Assembly (NCBI RefSeq): GCF_047511655.1
Contig: NC_133401.1
Span: forward strand, 42,613,570-42,677,569
Direction: 5' to 3'
DNA length: 64,000 nucleotides
Source: Castor canadensis
Taxonomy: Eukaryota; Chordata; Mammalia; Rodentia; Castoridae
Below, piece by piece: positions 10,301 to 22,300 of this stretch. The notes beneath the pieces were generated by a model. That model was not told the origin of the DNA. It saw only the letters and a program-made list of their open reading frames with translations, and searched no databases. A program made the position numbers and the translations under genes. The first letter of the stretch is position 1. The number at the start of each line of letters is the position of its first letter.

Positions 10301-13300
10301 GGGGTTCAAGCCCCAGCTCTCTTTTTACTAACTGAGAATTTGGGAAGGTTACATAAGCTTTCTGTAGTTGAGCTGCAACATTTGTGAAATGACATTATTA
10401 GTGCCAGGCATTTAAGGAAATCTCTAGCCAGTCATAAGTAGGCCAGTAAGCTAACTGAGCAGAGGCTTTGGAGCTCACATGACAGAGAATATAGGCTTTA
10501 CAGAATGAGTTCAGGAACATCACTAAAAAAGAAGAAGAAGAAGAAAAATGCAATAACCGTAGCAATGACAGCAAGCTGGGGAGAGGGAGGAATCTAATTT
10601 CCAGTTAAACCTCATATTACTTCAAATGTCCAACTTTCAACAACAGCAACAAAATTCCTAAGATACGAAGGAAATAAGATGATACAAGCTAAAAAGTTGA
10701 TCTCAAAGAAGAGAGTAGAATAGCATTGCTAGAGGCTGGGAAGGATAGGGGCAGAAAGATGGAGGTAGGTTAGAAAACAGGTACCAAAATGCAGTTATAT
10801 AGGAGGAATAGGGTCTAGTGTTCCATAGCACAGCAGGGTGACTCTGATTTACAAAAATCTAGTCCATATTTTATGAAGAGCTGGAAGAGAGGAGTTTGAA
10901 GGGTCCAAGCACAATAAAATGGTGAGAGGGGGGCGAGGGTGTAGCTTGTCTGGCATGTACAAAGCCCTGAGGTTCAACCCACAGCCCCCACCCTCAAATC
11001 AATTAAAGATAAATGAAACTTAAAATAAAAATTTTTAAAAATTATGACATGAAAATGCTAATTATTTTGATTTGATCCTTATCCAATGTATACACATGTG
11101 AATTGTCACACTGTAGTACATCAATATGTACAATTATTATGTATCAATTTGAAAGAAAAAATAAAATTATGGCTAAAAACCAGTGCATGGAGCCAGGTGC
11201 AGTGGCTCTTGCCTGTAATCCCATCTACTCAGGAGGTAGAGATTAGAAGGATCATGGTCCCAGGTCAGGCAGGGCAAAAAGTTAACAGGATTCTATATGA
11301 AAACTAAGAAGATCAAAAAAGAGCTGGGGGTGTGACTGTAGAGCATCTGCCCAGCAAGTGTGAGGCTCTGAGTTCAAACTCCTGTACCATCAAGAAAAAT
11401 AGCAATCAGTAGAAGCCTTACTTGAAGAAGGAGGCCCATTTATTGGATTTACATGCAAAGATTGTATTTTGTGGTGCTGGGCACAGAACCCAGGCCCTGT
11501 GCATCTAGGCAAGCACTCCACCACTAAGGTACATCCCCATTCCTTTAGACAAAGACTTTAAAGCAGCTATTATAAATATGTTCAAAAAACTAAATAAAAT
11601 CACATCAAAAAAATGAAAGGAGGGCTGGAGGCATGGCTCAAGCAGTAGAGTACCTGCCTCGCAAGCATGGGGTTCTGAATTCAAACCCCAGTACTGCCAA
11701 CAACAATAACAACAAATAATGAAAGGAAAGTATGAGGCCAGTGTTTCACCAAATGAAGACAGAAATGGTTACAAGCAGCCAAATAGAAATGATGCAGTCA
11801 AAAAGTACAAAAATTGAAATGAAAAATTTACTGGAGGAACTTGATAGCAGATTTGAACTAGAAGAAAGAGTCAGTGAAAAGGAAGATAGGTCAATTGAAA
11901 CTCTGTCATCTAAGGAGCCGACAATAAAAAGGATTAAGAAAAATGAAGCGATCCTAAGAGACCTGTGGAACACTGTTAAGCAAATCATTATACAAGTAAT
12001 AGTTGTCGCAGAGGAAGAAGAGAGAGAGAATGAGGCAGAAAGAGTATTTGAAGCCATAATGGTCAAAACTCCCCAAATTTTATCAGAGACATAAGTATAT
12101 ACATCCAAGAATCTCAGTGAACTCCAAAAAGGAAAACACAAGAAGATCCACATAGATAACATTGTAATCAAACTGTCGACAGCTGAAAAACAGAGACCCT
12201 TGAAGAGAGGAAAGTTGTCTCATACAAGGGAGTCTGATTCCTCCTCAGAAGCTATGGAGGTAAGAAAGTAGTGAAATGACACATTTAAAAATACTGGAAA
12301 AATACTGATAACCAGGAATTCTATATCTGGATAAACTATACTTCAAAAACGAAGGGAAGCCAGGCACCGGTGGCTCACACCTGTAATCATAGCTACTCAG
12401 GAGGCAGAGATCAGGAGGATCGCAGTTTGAGACCAGACTGGGCAAATAGTTCTAGACTGTATCTCAAAAATACCCATCACAAAAAAAGGGCTGGTAGAGT
12501 GGCTCAAATGGTAGAATGCCTGCCTAGCAAGTGTGAGGCTCTGAGTTCAAACACCAGTACCACCCTCCCCCCAAAAAGGGAAAAAAACAAGTAAAGGAAA
12601 AATTAATAGAAAATGAGAGAGCTTTTGCTAGTAGACCTATACTAATAGAAATGCTAAAGGTAGTCTTAGGTGGAAATGAAACAAGATAGTAACTTGAAGC
12701 TATAGAAAGAAATAGAGAACACTAGTAACAAGGGAACTACATAGGAAAATACAAGGGTCAAATTTTTTTTTTTGCAGTATTGAAGTTTGAACTCAGGGCC
12801 TACACTTTGAGCCACTCCACCAGCAACCCCTCCCCCTTTTTTTTTTGCAATGGCTTTTTTTCCAGATAGGGTCTCTTGGAACTATTTGCCTAGGCTGGCT
12901 TCGAACCGTGATCCTCCTGATCTCCAGCTCCTGAGTTGCTAGGATTACAGATGTGAGCCACAGGCCGCCTGGTAAAGGTTGATTTTTTTTTTTGCAGTAG
13001 TGGGATTTGAACTCAGAACCTTGTACTTGCTAGGCAGACACTACACCAATACCATTTGAGCTAAACCTTCAGCCCTACATTTTTCATTTGTAACTTTTTC
13101 CTATATGATTTACAACACTAATGCATAAAACAATAATTATGGTTAATGGATAATAATTACAGTTAAAGATGTAGTTTATGACAACAAAAACATAAAAGTC
13201 GGGGATGACTGGGGCTACATAACAAAACCCCATTTCAAAAAAAAAGTGTGGGGAGAGGGATGAAGTTGTATAGGGGCTGGGTTGTTATATATTAGTGAAA

Positions 13301-16300
13301 CTAAGGTTGTATTAACTAAAAAATATATTATTAAAGGTTTAAGAGATTATAACCACAAGGGTAACAACTAAGAAATAACCAAAAACCACAGAAAAGGAAA
13401 GGAGAAAGGAATCAAAGCGGTGCTCTAAAAAGAGCACTTAAACACACAAAGGCAGTGATGGGGAAACTGAGGGATAAAAATATAGGACATATGGAAAATA
13501 CAACAAAATGGCAGAATTATGTCCTTTATCAGCAATTAGATATAAATGGATTGAACTCTCCAATTGAAAAGGCAAAAGATTGACAGAATGAACTTTTTTA
13601 TATCTAATTATATGCTACTTTCAAGAGACTCATTTTATTTTATTTTATTTATTTATTTTTTTTTTTTCATTTTTCTTTTATTATTCATATGTGCATACAA
13701 GGCTTGGTTCATTTCTCCCCCCTGCCCCCACCCCCTCCCTTACCACCCACTCCACCCCCTCCCGCTCCCCCCCTCAATACCCAGCAGAAACTATTTTGCC
13801 CTTATCTCTAATTTTGTTGTAGAGAGAGTGTAAGCAATAATAGGAAGGAACAAGGGGTTTTGCTGGTTGAGATAAGGATAGCTATACAGGGCATTGACTC
13901 ACATTGATTTCCTGTGTGTGGGTGTTACCTTCTAGGTTAATTCTTTTTGATCTAACCTTTTCTCTAGTTCCTGGTCCCCTTTTCCTATTGGCCTCAGTTG
14001 CTTTAGGGTATCTGCTTTAGTTTCTCAAGAGACTCATTTTAGAGCCAAACATACAAATAGGATGAAAGTGAAATGAATGGGTGGAAGAAGTTTCCATACA
14101 AACAGAATCCAAGAGAGAGCTGGGTGGCCAGACTAATATCACACAAAACAGGCAGGAAAGAGAAAACTGTTTTAAGAGACAAGAAGGACATTGTACACTG
14201 ACAAAAGGGTCAATTCATTACGAAGATAGAACAATTTTTCTCTAGTACATTTGGCACATTCTCCAGGATGGACCATAAGACAAGCCATAAAATAAATCTC
14301 AAACAATATTGAACTCATTAAAAGTATCCTCTCTGACAACAAGGAAATGAAACTAGAAGTCAGTAACAGAAGGGAAATTGCAAAGTGTCCAAATATGTGT
14401 AAATTAACACAATTTTAACAAGGGGTCAAAGAAGAAAGCACAGGGGAAATTAGAAGGTACTTTGAATGAAAAGAGAAATACTATAACAAAACTTACAGAA
14501 TGCACTAAAAATGGTGCTCAGAGAGAAATAATACCTATAAATGTGTTCATGAGAAAAGAAGAAAGATCTCAAATCATTAACCTAACTTTATATCTTAAGG
14601 AACTAGAAAAAGAAGAGCAGAGAACTAGCAGAAAGAAGGAAAAAAAGATGAGAGCACACTAAAAAAAATGGCAAAAGTCAACTTGATGCTGTGAAAAGAT
14701 TGGCAAACCTTCAGCTAGGTTGAGAAAAAGAAGATTCAAATTACTGTCAGAGATGAAAGCTGAGGCATGCTACCAACCTGACAGAAACGAGAAGAATTAC
14801 AAGAGGATATGATAAACAATCGCATGTCAACAAATTAGGTAATCCAGATGAAATGGACAAGCCAAAAACCACCAAACTGATTTAAGGAGAAATAGGAAAT
14901 AGGCCAATCCATATAGTCCTAGAACACAAGATTGAATCAGCAATCAAACACCAAGAAAAACCCAGGACCAGCTGGCTTTACTGGTGAATTCTACCGAAGA
15001 TTTAAAAAAGAATTCATGCTGCACTCTACCAAAAGAGTAGAAGAGGAGGGAACATTTCTGAGCTCATCCCATGAGGCTAGAATTACCCTGATCCCAAAGC
15101 TAAGAAAGTCATCACAACAAAAGAAAACTAAAGACACTTAGGAGCATTGATGCAAAAATCCCCACTGAGGGATAGGGATGTAGCTAATGGTAGAATGCTT
15201 GCCTTGCATGCAGAAGGCCTTGGGTTTAATCCTTAGCACCTCAAAAAGAAAAAAAAAATCCTCACTGATGATTTAATGAATAAAATGGATCCAGCAGCAT
15301 ACTTGAAAGGATTATACACTACGATCAAGCAGGATTTGTCCCAAGAATGCAAAGGTAACTTAAACTTTAAAAAAAAATGAGTGCTGGGCATAGAGCACAT
15401 AGTTTTAGGGATCTGGGTTTGGTCCCTAGCACACTACACAACACACACGCACACACACGCATGCACACAGTCAGTCAATCAATGTAGTAGACCAATGAAA
15501 TGAAGGAAAAAAATCCACTGGATCATTCTCAGTTGATGCCAAAAAAGCACTTGATGCCAAAAAACCAAGTTAGACCTGGAAAGGAAATTCCTTAGCTAAA
15601 TAAAGGTCATTTATACAGCAACTCACAGCTAACATCATAGTCAATAGTAAAAGACTGAACGTTTTCCCCTAAGATCAGGAATAAGACAATGAATTGAGGT
15701 TCTAGACAGAGTAATTAGGCAAGAAAAAAAAAGGAAAAAAGGTATCCAAGTTGGAAGGGAAAAAGTAAAATTATCTCGATTTCTAGATTAGTTGATCTAA
15801 TGCATAGGTAATTGTAAAGAATTCCATATGTGCACACACACACAAATGAACACACAATTATTAGCGTTATTAAACAGGTTCAGCAAAGTTGCAAGAGACA
15901 AGGTTCACAAAAATTGGTTGTAGGGGCTGGGGGCATGGCTCAAGTGGTGGAGCACCTGCCAGCAATTTGCAGACCCCCCCCAAAAGGTTGTACTTCTAAA
16001 CACTACTAATTAACAATCTGAAAAAAATTAAAATTCTATTTACAGTAGCATCTAAAAGAATAAAATACCTAAGAATAAGTCTAACTGAGTAGATGGGAGA
16101 ATTAAAAAACATTGTTGAAAGAAATCTAAAAAGAGCTGAATAAATAAGTAGAAAGACATCTGTGTGTGTTCATGGATTAGGAGACTTGCTCTTGTTAAAA
16201 TGGTAATACTCTCCAAAGTGACCTACAGATCCAATGCAATCTCTATCAAAATTCCAACAGCCTTCCCCACCCCAGAAATGGAAAAGCTCAGATTCTTATG

Positions 16301-19300
16301 GATGGACAAGGGACCTCAAAGAGTCAAAAAATAATGAAAATGTAGAACAAAGCTGGAGGACTTGGCTTTTTTTTGACATCACAGCCTACAATACTACAGT
16401 AATCAAAACAGGGCAGTGCTGGTAGAGAGAGACATGTAGAACGATAGACTAGAACTGCAAATCTAGAAAAAAGCCCAAACGCAATCAACTGAGTTATAGA
16501 CAAAAGTGCCAAGACCAGTAGATGCAGAAAGAATGGTCTCCCATCATAGTTATGACAACCTAACACATGCACAAGAATGAAGCTGGACCCCTACCTTATA
16601 CCATATATACAAATGAACTAAAAATGAATCTACCATCTGACTACAGGAGATAAACTCTCAGAAGGAAACACATGGCTTAATCTTTATGACCTTGAACTTG
16701 GTAAAGGATAGTTGATACAACGCTAACAGCACAGGTGAAAAAAAACACAGATAAATTAGACCATCAAAATTAAAAACTTTTATTCATCCAAGAGCATCAT
16801 CAAAACAATGAAAAGGCAGTCCACAGAATTAACGAAAGTATTTGCAAATCATATATCTGGTCAGGGATTAATATCAAGAATATATAAAGAACTTCCACAA
16901 CTTAACAACAGCAACAATAATAAAATAAGCCAGATCAAAATGAACAAAAGAAGCCAAGTGCTAGTGGCCTATGCCTGTAATCCTAGGTACTTGGGAGGCT
17001 ATTTGGAGGATCATGGTTCAAGGCCAGCCTGGGACAAACAGTTCTCAAGACCCCATCTCCAAAATAACCAGAGCAAAATGGACCAGAGGTGTGGCTCAAA
17101 TGATAGAGTGCTTGCTTTGCAAGCATGAAGCCCTGAGTTCAAATTCCAGTCCCACCAAAAAAAAAAAAAAAAAAAAAAGCTGGGTGTGGTACGTATGCCT
17201 GTCATCCTAGCTACCTGGGAGGCATAAATAGAAAGATCACTGTTCAGGATAGCCAGGCATAAACACAAGACCCTATTAGAAAAATAAAGCAAAAGGGGAT
17301 TAGGACTGTGGCTCAAGTTAGAGTACCTGCCTAGCAAGTGTAAAGTGGTACTCCAGTAGCACCAAAAACAAACACAAACAAAAACACTCCAAAATGCAAT
17401 GCTATTCAATGTCATACCCACTAGGATAGCTATTATAAAACAAAACAAAAATAAACCCCAGAAAATTATAAGTGTTCATGAAAACAGAGAGAAATCAGAA
17501 CCTTGTGTGTTGGTTGTGACTACATAAAATGGCACAATCTCCGTGGAAAAGTGTGGCAGTTCCTCCGAAAGTTAAACATAGAGTAATGCTGGTGAGCCTA
17601 GGTGAAATAACCCAGACTGCAAAAGACAAACACTGGCTCCATGTGCATGAGGCACCTGGAGTGGACAATTATAGACAGAAAGTAGAATAGTTTACCAGAG
17701 GCTGGGGGAAAGGAGACTGGTAAGGTTATTGGGTACAAAGTTTCTGCTTGGGATGATGAAATGGTTCTGAAAGTGGCAGTGACGGCTGCACAGTTTGTGA
17801 ATATGCTCAACATCACTGAATGGTGTGGCTTGAAGTGTTTAAAATGGTACATTTTATCCATCTATGTAACTACAATAAAAACGAAAGTAGTAGCTACCCC
17901 AAACTAAGAAAGCAAAACTCACCCAATTCGATACTTTAAAACGGGAATTTTTACGGTTTGTGAATTAGTCCTCACTTAAAAAATGACTGAAGGGTTCGCT
18001 GGATACGGTGGTTGCCTATAATCCCAGCACTGGTCAGGCTGAGGCTGGAGAATCCCAGCTACATAGGAAGGGTTATGACTCAGGCCAGCCCAGGCATAAA
18101 GTGAGACGCTACCTCAAAAACAAACAATGCCAAAAGGACTGCAGGAGTGGTTCGAGGGTAGCCTGCCTGCTGAGCACAAGGCCCTGAGTTCAATCCCCCA
18201 GTACTGCTCAGAAAAGAAAAGAAAGGTATGAAAGAAAAGAAAAATCTTGGGAAAAGAGCAAACAGAATAAAATGACCCTCAAAATAGCAGAAGGAGGAAA
18301 ATAGGAAAAATAAGAGCAGAAAATAATGAAATAGAAGAGAGAGTCAATAGAAAGTACCAAGAAAACATCAACAGAGCCAAAAGTTAGCTCTTAGAAAATA
18401 GTTATAAAAATAAAGAATTTTCATCATCAGATAATCAAAATAAATAGATCTGGTTCAGGTTAGGAATTAAAAGGGCAGGTACAGGTAATGGTAGATACCG
18501 AGTGCAAAGCCCCGAGTTCAAACCCAGTCCTGACACACACACAAAAGAGATGCCAAGTTAATTAAGATAAGAAAAGCCTTAGATACCTCAAAGGTACCTG
18601 TTGTTAACAACAAAGGCGTCGGAGGTGTAGGTGAGTGACAAGAATTTGAAGAAGATTGGTTCATAATGTACAGCAAAGAGCAGACTATTCTTCAGAAACA
18701 GATGACTTCAATTAGCCGATTTTAGGTTTACGTGAGTAGCTTAGTAGGTTAACTGTAGTAGCTGTAAGGTGCTTGCGTAGTTGCGTATACTCCTAAGGTG
18801 CATACAGTACACCCTCGCTATCCGCGGGTCTCTGCCTCTGAGGAGACTCCGCTGAGGAAAACCACACGCATGCTCAGGAGCCAGAGTTCTGTGTGGTGCT
18901 GCAGGCGCTGAGTTCATTTTTTTCATAGCACCATCCACCTTCGTCTGAAGACATCTTCCCCCTTTATGACTTAAATTAGGCATTTCCCCTTTTTGACTTG
19001 GGAGGATTCAGCATGACTTTGACCTTGCTTTTTGGGCACCATCTGCTTTTTGGGGAGCAGATTTTCACAACATTAAGGGCAGGGAAACACAACAATTTGA
19101 ATCCAAACTAGCTGCTTGTGGCTCACGCCTATAATCCCAGCTGCTCAGGAAGCAGAGATCACGAGGATTGAAGTTCCAAGCCAGCCCTGGGGAAATAGTT
19201 TGTGAGACCCTATCTCGAAAAAAATAACCATCACCAAAAAGGGCTGGTGGAATGACTCAAGCAGTAAGAGCATCTGCCTAGCAAGCGTGAGGCCCTGAGT

Positions 19301-22300
19301 TCAAATCCATCAAAGGAGAAAAACAATTGAACACAACTGACAATAACACAGGAGTGACTGGGAGCTTCCTGCACTGGCTGATTTAGAAATTTCTGTTTTT
19401 GAAATTTCCTATTTATTTTGACCACACTTGGTTAAACCCACGTGTAATAAATCCACTGATAAGTGGGCTTACCGTATATTCAGTCTGGCCAGGAAACTGT
19501 TGTGCCCTTCTCTTGGGAACCCTTGTAGTCAGGTGGCCTGACAGGTTAAACCCCGACTGGGGCCTCTCCTGCCATTCTATCGTTGGTCGGTCATTCCTGA
19601 GTACCTGGGTCAAATCTAGCCCAGATTTAAGGCCAACAATAGGGAAGACATAACTAGCAAAACCCCTTGTTCCTTCCTATTACTGCTTATACTCTCTCTT
19701 CAACAAAATTAGAGATAAGGGCAAAATAGTTTCTGCTGGGTATTGAGGGAGGGGGAGAGGGAGGGGGCGGAGTGGGTGGTAAGGGAGGGGGTGGGGGCAG
19801 GGGGGAGAAATGACCCAAGCCTTGTATGCACATATGAATAATAAAAAAATAGGGACGACACGGAAGGGGAAGGAACTCAGAAGACGCTCTGAGAGTCCCC
19901 TGTGTGTGGGGACTCTGCCTGGGTTTCTCGAGCACACGGGGGACTTAGAAGCAGCCTTTCCCCACACCTGGCTGGGTGGCCCAGGCAGGGAGAGGGCCAG
20001 GAGAGGGTCACGCCACATCCGGGGTGACCACTCCAACCCTCGCCACCCCTCAGATCTCAGAGATCATCTTTGTGTCCATCTGCACCTCCGAGTTCTTCAT
20101 GAAGGTCTATGTGGACCCCCTGGAGTACTGGAAGGATGGCTACAACGTTCTGGATGTGGTCATCGTCATCATCATCTTCATCCCCTATATCCTCTGCAAG
20201 ATCAAGGGCAGACACTACCGCTACCTCAACATGGCCGATGGTCTACAGTCCCTGCGTATCCTCAAGCTCATCACCTACAGCCGAGGCATCAGGGTGAGTG
20301 CCTGGGGGTGGCACGGTGTTGCGAGGGCAGGCTGTGGGGCCCACCTGCCTACTGCCCCCTTAAGAAATAATGACTTGACTGCCATCTTCCTGTTACTGAG
20401 TCCTACTGTGTGACAGGTATTCTCTCAATGAATCTTAAAGCAGTGGTAAGGAAGGTGTTATTAGCTCTGCTTTATAAATCGAGGCCCCAGGTGACTCAGT
20501 TCAGTGTCAGGCTGAGGTTTGAAAGTGTGTCTGGCTGCAGAGCCCATCCTTTCCAGTGCTGCAATGACTGACTTTCTGATGGTACAGAGGCTTTGAACTA
20601 CAAGCCTGGGGCTTTTCGGTGGCTTTGATCACAGGCTGCCTCCCCTCTTTTCCCAGTAGCTGAAAGTCTGCTACTTTTCTTCTTCTTCTTCTTCTTCTTC
20701 TTCTTTTTTTCAATTTCCATTAATTTTAATTTTTTTGGCAGTACTGGGGTTGAACTCAAGGATTCGTAATAGATAGGTAATCTGCTCCTTGAGTGATGCT
20801 GCCAGCCCTTTTTGTGCTCTGGGTATTTTAGAGAGAGGGTCTCGCTTTTTGCTCTGGGTGACCTGGACCACGAACCTCACTTCCCACTGTCATTGGGATG
20901 CCAGGTGTGTTCCACCACGCCCAGGCTTTTTTTTGAGATGAAGTCTTGTAAATCTTATCTCAGCCTCCCACATAGATTAGCCTGATAGGCATGGACCATG
21001 ATGCCCAGCTATTTGGTTGAGATGGGGGTCTCATGAACTCCCTGCCCAGGCTGGCTTTGACCTCAGATCTTCCTGATCTCAGCCTCCCAAGTAGCTAGGA
21101 TTACAGGTGTGAGCCACCAGCACCCAGCTTTAATTCCCATTTATTTTTGGCTTAGTGTGGGCAGAGGGGTGGGCAAATGACATCTTTGCAACTTGAAAAA
21201 AAGGATCAAGGTCAACACAGAATAGAAACCAGACGTGACACAACCAAGGCTAGAAGGAAAAGGTAATAGCAAAAGAGAAGTGATGTTTCCAAAAAGATGG
21301 TGGGTGTTTTGCTATGTGTCCTCTGGGAAGATAGTCAAAGAGTTAGGTCCCTGCTCTTCTCCATGGGAAACCTCTTCACTTTAAGGCTGCTCTGGAAGCA
21401 CTGCCCCCGCTAAGTCTTCCTGGGTTGCTTCCTGGGTCATAGAATTGACTAGCCTTTCCTTGGCCTAGAAGGTTCCAGAACAAACCTCAAACCTGACTAC
21501 GTGTCCTCAGCCAGGTCTGCAGGCATGCGTCCTAGACGCTGTGTGTTTGCCCTGGCAACTGCTCTCCAGGAAGGGGCTGGTCTGGGCCTATTTGTCCAGT
21601 CAGGGTGTGTCGCATATCCTGCTAAGATTGCCCCTAGCCGGGTCCCAAATGTGAGAGAGCTCCTCTGCCACAGAGTCCCAGCTCCTCGCTTCCTGGCTCT
21701 CCTGTAGTCCATGCCTGTGTGTGTCCAGCCCAGCCTCTACTCCTTTTCCTGGCCAAGCTGCTGGGAAAACGTGAATGCATCCCATCTCCATGTCCTTGCT
21801 TCTCACTGTGCCCGGTTTCTTCCCCTCCCTCCACAGTATCTCACCTCTCCAAGGTTGCCAGTAACCTCCTTCTTACCTCCTTGGCATCCTTGTCACTGTT
21901 TCTTCCTCCAGCCTGACTTCTCAGCAGGCACGTTTTTTCTTGGCCTGGTCCATAGCTGCTGTTGTCTCAAGATGGCATGCTGCATCCTCATTTCTGTCCC
22001 CTCTGCATGGGCTTGCTGGACTCTCTGTGACCTTCAGACCCAGCCACCTCCTGGACATCTCGCATGTTCCTCAAAAACATGTCTGAATTGCAAGCCCTCA
22101 ATTGCAAGCCCACCCTCACCCCCACATCCCCACACCCCAGCTTCCCCTCCAGTTTTTCATTTTCTTGCTAGGAGAGTTCCCACCTTCATTGAGCTGTTTG
22201 ACTCTTCTCTCTCCTTTTGCATGGCCTCCTAAATAGTTATTGACTGGGCCACACTTTTTTTTTTCCCTGCTATACTGCCAACCTTTGCCCTGATTCTGCT

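Larger units (their letters stand above)
14042..16950 (+). pseudogene. LINE-1 ORF2 (endonuclease/reverse transcriptase) remnant
   Basis: Frame-broken ORF2 with familiar phrases in order: [17 protein letters not shown] (14972-15022), EARITLIPK (15073-15099), [14 protein letters not shown] (about 15310-15351), the catalytic motif A region SVDAKKALD (about 15530-15556), a [13 protein letters not shown] stretch (about 15763) where the YADD-type catalytic box should follow but is lost, and the 3' part around 16200-16420. Inactive. Confidence 0.8.
11540..17880 (+). mobile_element. Decayed LINE-1, interrupted by SINEs and an L1 insertion
   Basis: An old L1 spread over about 6 kb in + orientation. 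An ORF1 remnant lies at 11732-12094. The endonuclease/RT region (ORF2) runs from about 13560 to 16950, with reverse-transcriptase phrases recognisable despite many stops and frameshifts. 17380-17880 is the 3' UTR, ending tacaataaaaac. At least eight SINEs and one L1 3' end (13638-14024) sit inside it. It may be more than one old L1 copy lying together. It cannot encode working proteins. Confidence 0.8.
7368..20053 (+). other. CATSPER3 intron 2 (12.7 kb)
   Basis: Bounded by gtaagc and the acceptor cacccctcag. The content is almost all repeats: a polypurine tract, more than fifteen SINEs, a decayed full-structure LINE-1, a Tigger-like transposon and two L1 3'-end insertions. Unassigned gaps such as 7835-8180, 8430-8850, 9870-10480 and 17880-18000 show nothing recognisable. 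Confidence 0.85.

Noticed and set aside
11746..12171. 141-codon - strand open frame
   Set aside because: Antisense shadow of the L1 ORF1 remnant.
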